From contig CANPXY010000037.1 in NCBI GenBank assembly GCA_947587115.1, positions 1 through 10,802 of the forward strand: a stretch of 10,802 bases of DNA. Reading direction: 5' to 3'. The stretch comes from an uncultured Bacilli bacterium. GTDB taxonomy: Bacteria; Bacillota_I; Bacilli_A; RF39; UBA660. Made by a program: the position numbers and the translations under genes. The notes below the pieces were generated by a model, which was given only the letters and a program-made list of their open reading frames with translations, was not told the origin of the DNA and made no database searches. Below are positions 6,626 to 10,802 of the stretch, piece by piece; within the stretch, counting starts at the first letter, position 1, and each line of letters begins with the position of its first letter.

Positions 6626-7079
6626 TGATTTCACCTCGCACTATTTCTATTATGATCAAAAACACTCCAACAACAATCAGAATGTCCGCAAAATTAAAGG
6701 TCGGAAAATTATAGTTGATGATATTAAAATCTAAAAAGTCAATGACATACCCATGTAAAATCCGATCGACCAAATTTCCTAAGACCCCTCCGATCAACAG
6801 ACCGTAACCAATGATGGATTGTTTCGTGAAATGGGTCTCTTTGCTTAAATAAAGATTTAGGATGATCAAAAAGATGGCACTGACGATCGAAAGAAGTAAG
6901 GCGCTATCACCAAAAATTCCCCAAGCTGCTCCCGTATTTTGAACATAGCGAAGCGCAAAAAAATTGGGAATGATCGACACCACTTTGCCAAGGAGCAAAT
7001 GCTTTGTAACAAAGCGCTTTATGAGCTGGTCCAATATAAGCCCTAATAAACTCAACCAATAGATCTGATCTTTCTTCAT
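6573..7079 (-). CDS. lspA: Lipoprotein signal peptidase (signal peptidase II)
   Basis: LspA cuts the signal peptide of prolipoproteins before the lipid-modified cysteine, within the cytoplasmic membrane. The 168-residue protein has four transmembrane helices and the family motifs LDQLIKRFV (16-24), RYVQNTGAAWGIF (44-56), GGVLGNLVDRILHGYVIDFLDF (97-118) and FPTFNFADI (125-133). The catalytic aspartate pair corresponds to Asp114 and Asp132. Start: the frame is open from a GTG at 7088, but ATG at 7079 is four bases after GGTGAT (7084-7089). That hexamer pairs with the 3' end of 16S rRNA, so ATG 7079 is preferred. The last 20 or so residues are a hydrophilic, Arg-rich tail encoded where rluD overlaps. 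It forms a two-gene unit with rluD, as in other Bacilli. Identification is certain. Confidence 0.95.
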   Translation of the reverse strand: MKKDQIYWLSLLGLILDQLIKRFVTKHLLLGKVVSIIPNFFALRYVQNTGAAWGIFGDSALLLSIVSAIFLIILNLYLSKETHFTKQSIIGYGLLIGGVLGNLVDRILHGYVIDFLDFNIINYNFPTFNFADILIVVGVFLIIIEIVRGEISGNRSRKRTRSLGPISK

Positions 7080-7095
7080 CACCATCACCAGGAAT

Positions 7096-7101
7096 ATTAT
7101 A
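7096..7101 (-). promoter_or_regulatory. Extended -10 promoter of lspA-rluD
   Basis: The minus strand reads TGATATAAT, a perfect TATAAT with TGn extension. No good -35 is visible, because the place is taken by the T tract of the dnaE terminator. Transcription would begin near 7089, only about ten bases before the lspA ATG, placing the SD GGTGAT at the very 5' end of the mRNA. Confidence 0.6.
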
Positions 7102-7106
7102 TCACA

Positions 7107-7134
7107 AAGAAAAAAAACGAAAAACTCGTTTTTC
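7107..7134 (-). terminator. Intrinsic terminator of dnaE
   Basis: On the minus strand GAAAAA-CGAG-TTTTTC is followed by GTTTTTTTT. The stem is six base pairs and A/T-rich, and its first G is the last base of the dnaE TAG stop. The long U tract supports termination although the stem is weak. The hairpin is symmetrical, but the plus-strand T run is short and no plus-strand gene reads into it. Confidence 0.6.
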
Positions 7135-10100
7135 TATAAATTTTGTTCCTCTTCTTTGCGAGAGAGCCATTCAATTTTTTTCGCTACCAGTTGTTCTTTA
7201 TCTAAACGGCGTTCGATAATTCCTGTAATTTTGAGAATATCTCCTACTTGAATGGTATCATACATCTGATAGATCTTTGGGAACAAGACAATATCCGCGC
7301 TCGTCGTCTCATCACTACCTGTGATGAAGGCCATGGTCTCTTGATTTTTAGTTTGAATCTTCTTGATGTTATCTACAAGCGCTAAAACGGTCACTTTCTT
7401 ACCAAAGTTTTGGGTAAATTCGTTTAAGAAGGTCGGGGCTTCTTCCTTTGCTAAATAGGCAGTTACTGGATGAGCCGTCATATAGAAGCCAAACAATTCT
7501 TTTTCTTGTTGTAGAAGGACCTCTTTCGGATACTCATCGACCACTTCGATCTCAGGTTTCATGACCAATGATGGATCGAGATCTTTTGTAAGTTCCGCAT
7601 AATTGATCAAATTGTCAAGATTTTCAATTAAAGTGCGCTTATTATAGCCAAAGCAAGCAAAACTATCTGATAAGATGAGTGCCTCAAGATTCTTTTTGCC
7701 AACGTTTCGTGAATAGATCCTGCTGACGGTATCAAATAGATCGGTAAAAGGCGCTTTCGCACGTTCTTTCATAATCTCATTGCCTGCGACAAGACCAATA
7801 CCACGAATATTGGAAAGTGGAAATAAAATCCCCTCGTCTTTGACAACAAATGTAACGCCACTTTCTTTGATATTGGGCTTTAAGACCGTAATATGATTGG
7901 CCTTGGCCTCTTTTAAATATTCTTTCGTCTTGATATCGCTACCAATGACACTAGAAAGTAGGCCACCAAAGAAATATTTAGGATACTTTGCTTTCAAATA
8001 AGCCATCTTGTAAGCGATAATTGCATAGGCTACGGAATGGGAACGATTGAACCCATAGCCAGCAAAGTTCAAGATCAACTGAAAGATGGATCGTACCGTG
8101 GACTCTTCATGTCCACGTTCGATGCTCTGTTTTACAAATTTCTCTTCTTCATTTTTGATCAGATCGACTTTCTTTTTACTCATAGCACGTCTTAAAATAT
8201 CGGCTTCTCCTAAAGAGTAACCAGCCAAAACATTGGCCACTTGCATAATCTGTTCCTGGTAGATCAAGATCCCATAAGTATTTTCAAGAATCGGTTTCAA
8301 TACGGGATCTAGATAGGTAATCGCCTCTTGCCCATGTTTTCTTCGAATATAAGAATCAATGTTGACTGCTGGACCTGGTCGGAACAAGGCAATCGCAGCA
8401 AAGATATCTTCAAAAGTGGTCGGCTTTAATTTACGTAAAAAGTTGCGCATGCCCGCAGATTCAAATTGGAAAATTCCACTGGTATCGGCTGTTGTAAAAA
8501 TATGAAGAGCCTCTTCATCATTCATAGGAATCTTGTTGAAGTCCAGTGCAACTTGGGTGTTTTTTTCGATATCTTGTAGAATGTTCATGATCGTCGTCAA
8601 ATTTTTTAAACCCAAAAAATCCATTTTTAAAAGTCCTAGCTCTTCTAGGTATTCCATCGAAAAGCCAGACAAGTACATCGTATCGCTCTTCTCTAATGGA
8701 ATAAAATGATCCAAGGGCTCTTCACACATGACAATCCCAGCAGCATGAATCGAGGTGTGCCTTGGAAAGCCTTCGATGACACTAGCAATCTGATACATCT
8801 TCAATAAGCTCGCATCATTGTCAATCTTAGCTCGAAAGGCAGCATCTTGTTGATAGAAATCAGATAATTTTTTATGAGTAACCGTAGGAATCAGTTTACA
8901 TAAGGCATCCACTTTATAGAGCGGAATATTTAAAACTCTAGAGACATCGCGAATCGCTTGCTTTACTCCTAAAGTACCAAAGGTAATGATCCCTGCCACA
9001 TTTTTTAAACCATATTTTGAAATTACATATTGAATAATCTCATCGCGATAAGCATCGGGGAAATCGGTATCGATATCAGGCATCGTCACACGTTCTGGAT
9101 TTAAAAAACGTTCAAACAACAAATTATATTTCAACGGATCAATATCGGTAATCCCTAAGGAATAAGATACGAGCGATCCTGCTGCACTTCCTCTACCTGG
9201 ACCGACTAAGATCTTTTTCTTTTTCGCATATTTGATAAAGTCATAGACTACTAAAAAGTAGTTAGAAAATCCCATTCGTCTGATAATATCTAACTCATAA
9301 TAAAGACGTTTCTGGTAGGCTTCTGGAACTTGATTGGAAAGACGACGCAGTAAGCCTGCTTTGCTTAGCTCCATTAGATATTGATCTTCATTCATTCCAT
9401 TTTCACAAGGATATTTGGGAAGATGCAATTCTGGTTTTGGAAATTCAACGTTGCAAGCATCTAAAATGGCTTGACTTTGGTAGAGCACTTTGTTAGATAG
9501 ATTACGTGGCGGGGGGCTGGTTAAAGAAAAATCTTCTTCTACTAGAGGAATCTCATCTGCTACAGTCTTTCCTTCTTTAATCATATATAGATAATCCAAA
9601 TATTCTTTTTCTTCTGGTTTGATATAAAGCGCCTTTTTGACATAGACAAGTTTTTCTGTATATTCTTTCGCTTGTTCTTCCTCTATCGAAGTAGAAATAC
9701 CAAGATATAAATCTTCAAATATTTTTTCAAGTGATTGAAATAAAGAAGTGTTCATTTCTGGAACAACTGCAATTACTTCCTGATTTCGATCGGTAAAATC
9801 CGCAAGTTCTACTTTTCGTTCGCTTTGAATGGTTGTAAGTTGAATCAGCGTCTGATACCCGATATAATTTTTGGCATAAAGTAACAACGGCCCTTCTTCT
9901 AAATTGAGTTCGAGTCCAAGTACGGGTTTGATGTTGTTCTTTTGACATTTATGAAAAAATTCCATCGCCCCATACATGTTGTTATCTGTAATAGGAAGAG
10001 TAGTCCAATTGTTTTTTTGACAAAATGCAAGCAAATCATCGATCGTAATTAAACTTGAAAGCAAGGAATAATTTGTTTTGACATATAATGGTATATACAT
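7134..10100 (-). CDS. dnaE: DNA polymerase III subunit alpha, DnaE type
   Basis: A 988-residue replicative polymerase, shorter than the roughly 1,100 residues of B. subtilis DnaE. In low-GC Gram-positives, which also have PolC, DnaE extends primers at the replication fork. Domains: PHP (1 to about 195), then the C-family polymerase core with GPGRGSAAGSLVSYSLG (300-316), PDIDTDFPDA (341-350) carrying Asp342 and Asp344, and KMDFLGLKNL with the third aspartate Asp494. FRPGP (573-577) and GYGFNRSHSVAYAIIAY (681-697) follow, then a helix-hairpin-helix region and a C-terminal OB-fold (about 900-980). The catalytic triad is intact. The PHP domain lacks the metal-binding histidines: the usual HLxVHSxYS reads PLYVKTNYS and the TDH element reads TDNN, so no PHP nuclease activity is expected. 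The start is ATG at 10100 with a strong SD AAGGAGG six bases upstream. It is divergent from rpmB. Confidence 0.96.
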   Translation of the reverse strand: MYIPLYVKTNYSLLSSLITIDDLLAFCQKNNWTTLPITDNNMYGAMEFFHKCQKNNIKPVLGLELNLEEGPLLLYAKNYIGYQTLIQLTTIQSERKVELADFTDRNQEVIAVVPEMNTSLFQSLEKIFEDLYLGISTSIEEEQAKEYTEKLVYVKKALYIKPEEKEYLDYLYMIKEGKTVADEIPLVEEDFSLTSPPPRNLSNKVLYQSQAILDACNVEFPKPELHLPKYPCENGMNEDQYLMELSKAGLLRRLSNQVPEAYQKRLYYELDIIRRMGFSNYFLVVYDFIKYAKKKKILVGPGRGSAAGSLVSYSLGITDIDPLKYNLLFERFLNPERVTMPDIDTDFPDAYRDEIIQYVISKYGLKNVAGIITFGTLGVKQAIRDVSRVLNIPLYKVDALCKLIPTVTHKKLSDFYQQDAAFRAKIDNDASLLKMYQIASVIEGFPRHTSIHAAGIVMCEEPLDHFIPLEKSDTMYLSGFSMEYLEELGLLKMDFLGLKNLTTIMNILQDIEKNTQVALDFNKIPMNDEEALHIFTTADTSGIFQFESAGMRNFLRKLKPTTFEDIFAAIALFRPGPAVNIDSYIRRKHGQEAITYLDPVLKPILENTYGILIYQEQIMQVANVLAGYSLGEADILRRAMSKKKVDLIKNEEEKFVKQSIERGHEESTVRSIFQLILNFAGYGFNRSHSVAYAIIAYKMAYLKAKYPKYFFGGLLSSVIGSDIKTKEYLKEAKANHITVLKPNIKESGVTFVVKDEGILFPLSNIRGIGLVAGNEIMKERAKAPFTDLFDTVSRIYSRNVGKKNLEALILSDSFACFGYNKRTLIENLDNLINYAELTKDLDPSLVMKPEIEVVDEYPKEVLLQQEKELFGFYMTAHPVTAYLAKEEAPTFLNEFTQNFGKKVTVLALVDNIKKIQTKNQETMAFITGSDETTSADIVLFPKIYQMYDTIQVGDILKITGIIERRLDKEQLVAKKIEWLSRKEEEQNL

Positions 10101-10122
10101 AAGAACCCTCCTTCCTGATTTT

Positions 10123-10131
10123 ATTTTAACA
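10123..10131 (-). promoter_or_regulatory. Extended -10 promoter of dnaE
   Basis: On the minus strand TGTTAAAAT gives TAAAAT (10123-10128) with a TGT extension (10129-10131), the same nine bases as at ireB. No convincing -35 is present at 17 bases. Transcription from about 10116 would leave a very short leader that just includes the SD AAGGAGG (10107-10113). Confidence 0.5.
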
Positions 10132-10161
10132 CAATTTAATAAAAATAAATATGTAAAATAT

Positions 10162-10190
10162 TTGACTTTGGAGGAATTCTATGGTAAAGT
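10162..10190 (+). promoter_or_regulatory. Sigma-A type promoter of rpmB
   Basis: TTGACT (10162-10167) and TAAAGT (10185-10190) are separated by 17 bases, with TGG directly before the -10 as an extended element. The -35 matches five of six consensus bases. Transcription would begin near 10197, giving a leader of about 31 bases with the SD AAGGAGG at 10214-10220. Confidence 0.75.
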
Positions 10191-10227
10191 TATTAGCGTT
10201 AGAAAAAGTGCTGAAGGAGGAAAGCAA

Positions 10228-10410
10228 ATGGCAATCAAAGTTACTAGTAAAAAACCTTTAAAAGGAAACGATCGTTCTCATGCGTTAAACACTCATAAAA
10301 GAGCAAGAAAGTTAAATCTACAAGTACATACTTTAGAAGATGGCACCAAAGTTAGAATTACTGCAAGAGAAAAAAGAACTTTAAGAAAAGATGAAAAAAT
10401 TGCTGCTTAG
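10228..10410 (+). CDS. rpmB: 50S ribosomal protein L28 (bL28)
   Basis: A basic 60-residue protein with the L28 signature KKPLKGNDRSHALNTHKRARKLNLQ (8-32), matching the family's GNNRSHALNxxKRxxxxNLQ core. The second half, HTLEDGTKVRITAREKRTLRK, corresponds to the usual VxxDGxxxxVxVSxRxLRT strand and tail. It contains no cysteine at all, so it is a zinc-free form; even the single Cys often seen near the N-terminus is missing. The frame is open much further upstream, but the true start is ATG at 10228: it has a perfect SD AAGGAGG seven bases before it, the promoter ends upstream of it, and homology begins there. It is transcribed alone, divergently from dnaE, with the terminator formed by its own last codons. 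Confidence 0.93.
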   Translation: MAIKVTSKKPLKGNDRSHALNTHKRARKLNLQVHTLEDGTKVRITAREKRTLRKDEKIAA

Positions 10411-10421
10411 GCAATTTTTTT
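10394..10421 (+). terminator. Intrinsic terminator of rpmB, overlapping its last codons
   Basis: AAAAAATTGC (10394-10403) pairs perfectly with GCAATTTTTT (10411-10420) across a seven-base loop that contains the TAG stop. The 10-bp stem ends in a run of seven T residues. Because the A run is mirrored, the minus strand also has a T tract, so it could act as a back-up terminator for transcripts from the right. Confidence 0.8.
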
Positions 10422-10428
10422 GTTGAAT

Positions 10429-10457
10429 AAAAAAAGAAGCGATTGAACTGTCGCTTC
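10429..10457 (-). terminator. Intrinsic terminator of the DUF6273-type gene
   Basis: On the minus strand GAAGCGA-CAGTTCAA-TCGCTTC is followed by TTTTTTT. The 7-bp GC-containing stem plus U tract is a good intrinsic terminator, 22 bases beyond the stop codon of the right-edge gene. It is separate from the adjacent rpmB terminator, so the two convergent genes are insulated by back-to-back hairpins. Confidence 0.85.
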
Positions 10458-10479
10458 CTAAAAAATCTTATATTTAAGC

Positions 10480-10802
10480 TTAACCAATTCTAAAAGCTGG
10501 AGAAACTCCGGCAATGGTATCACCAACACCAGCACCTGCCAGAGAACCACTTACATTTACGGTAGTATACCACCATTCACCATCATGACGAGCAGTGCGC
10601 AACCACCAATAGTGCTTACTAGTATAACCACGCTCACTTTTACTGGCAGCTGAATAAGAAGTTGTTGTCACTCCTTGTTCACGATAATAGTCGAGTTGCC
10701 TTGTTGCCGTTGGCGCTGTATCACGCTCAGTGACTATACTAGCATCAATGTCCTGATAAATCTCTCCCACTGCGAATAAATATAGTCGATCTTCTGTTAT
10801 AA
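10480..10802 (-). CDS. C-terminal part of a DUF6273-type (probably surface or secreted) protein, 5' end missing
   Basis: The reading frame is open to the right edge (106 codons visible) and ends TAA at 10480-10482, so the start lies outside the window; the GTG at 10770 is internal. The visible part reads DRLYLFAVGEIYQ, then a variable Thr/Ser/Tyr-rich stretch, HYWWLRTARHDGEWWYTTVN, VSGSLAGAG and finally GVSPAFRIG. This is the order found in DUF6273 domains: an LFLLSxxE-like opening, the WWLRS core, a V-x-x-x-G-S-L strand and the GVRPAxxI ending. Such domains often sit at the C-terminus of exported proteins of gut Firmicutes, and their W-L-R and R-P-A motifs suggest a lectin-like fold, which is inference. 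The function is unknown. It has its own terminator and is convergent with rpmB. Confidence 0.75.
   Translation of the reverse strand, partial: ITEDRLYLFAVGEIYQDIDASIVTERDTAPTATRQLDYYREQGVTTTSYSAASKSERGYTSKHYWWLRTARHDGEWWYTTVNVSGSLAGAGVGDTIAGVSPAFRIG

Noticed and set aside
9727..9948. Minus-strand frame of 73 codons inside dnaE
   Set aside because: It is an out-of-frame shadow of the dnaE PHP region, with no SD and low-complexity composition.
10078..10227. Longer start for rpmB giving a 110-residue protein
   Set aside because: The extra 50 residues cover the dnaE start, both promoters and the SD, and have no L28 homology.
10181..10261. Possible leader peptide upstream of rpmB: ATG at 10181 preceded by GGAGG
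   Set aside because: The ATG and its SD-like GGAGG lie inside the promoter, upstream of the predicted transcription start, so they would not be in the mRNA.
10429..10650. Diversity-generating retroelement target at the end of the DUF6273-type gene
   Set aside because: The protein type and downstream hairpin recalled such targets, but there is no reverse transcriptase or template repeat in the window and the hairpin is fully explained as a terminator.
1..10802. CRISPR array, tRNA or rRNA gene, insertion sequence, phage or plasmid genes
   Set aside because: No regular direct repeats, cloverleaf-like segments, transposase or phage-type proteins were seen on either strand; gaps between genes are all under 250 bases and accounted for.

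Overview
This window looks like a core-genome segment of a low-GC Gram-positive bacterium in the Bacilli / Erysipelotrichales-like range. The evidence is the A+T-rich base composition, strong Shine-Dalgarno (SD) sites of the AGGAGGTGAT type, and a gene order matching the Bacillus subtilis yrzL-yrrK-yrzB-yrrL-yrrM-yrrN-yrrO block. A short DnaE, an lspA-rluD pair and IreB fit the same picture. TGA is used as a stop (yrrN homologue) and Trp is TGG, so this is not a Mycoplasma-code genome. A gut or host-associated member is suggested by the DUF6273-type protein at the right edge and a BspA-type leucine-rich-repeat relic; the exact lineage cannot be fixed from this window.

Layout, left to right. 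Positions 1-3825, minus strand, hold one long, tightly packed operon read right to left: ireB, ruvX, yrzB (DUF1292), mltG, trmR, trhP1 and trhP2 (cut by the left edge). It has a clear extended -10 promoter at 3861-3889. The last three genes together account for synthesis of 5-methoxyuridine at the tRNA wobble position. MltG acts in peptidoglycan synthesis, RuvX in pre-16S rRNA processing, and IreB is a substrate of PASTA-kinase signalling.

Positions 3826-4071 separate that operon from a minus-strand rhomboid protease (4072-5217). The gap contains the operon promoter, a textbook terminator with a UUCG loop for the rhomboid transcript, and between terminator and rhomboid stop a decayed reading frame resembling BspA-type leucine-rich repeats. 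A TspO/MBR membrane protein gene (5289-5747) lies divergently from the rhomboid on the plus strand and meets rluD tail-to-tail with overlapping stop codons.

Positions 5744-7079, minus strand, are the overlapping pair lspA-rluD, with a promoter squeezed directly behind the dnaE terminator. dnaE (7134-10100, minus) encodes a DnaE-type DNA polymerase III alpha subunit with intact polymerase aspartates but a PHP domain that has lost its metal-binding histidines. Divergent from dnaE is rpmB (ribosomal protein L28, 10228-10410, plus), with its own promoter and terminator. The right edge holds the 3' end of a minus-strand DUF6273-type gene with its own terminator.

Most of the window is conserved housekeeping DNA and I do not see a defence or mobile system. 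The least explained items are the repeat relic at 3938-4078, the habit of nesting stop codons in hairpins, and the DUF6273 gene running off the edge.
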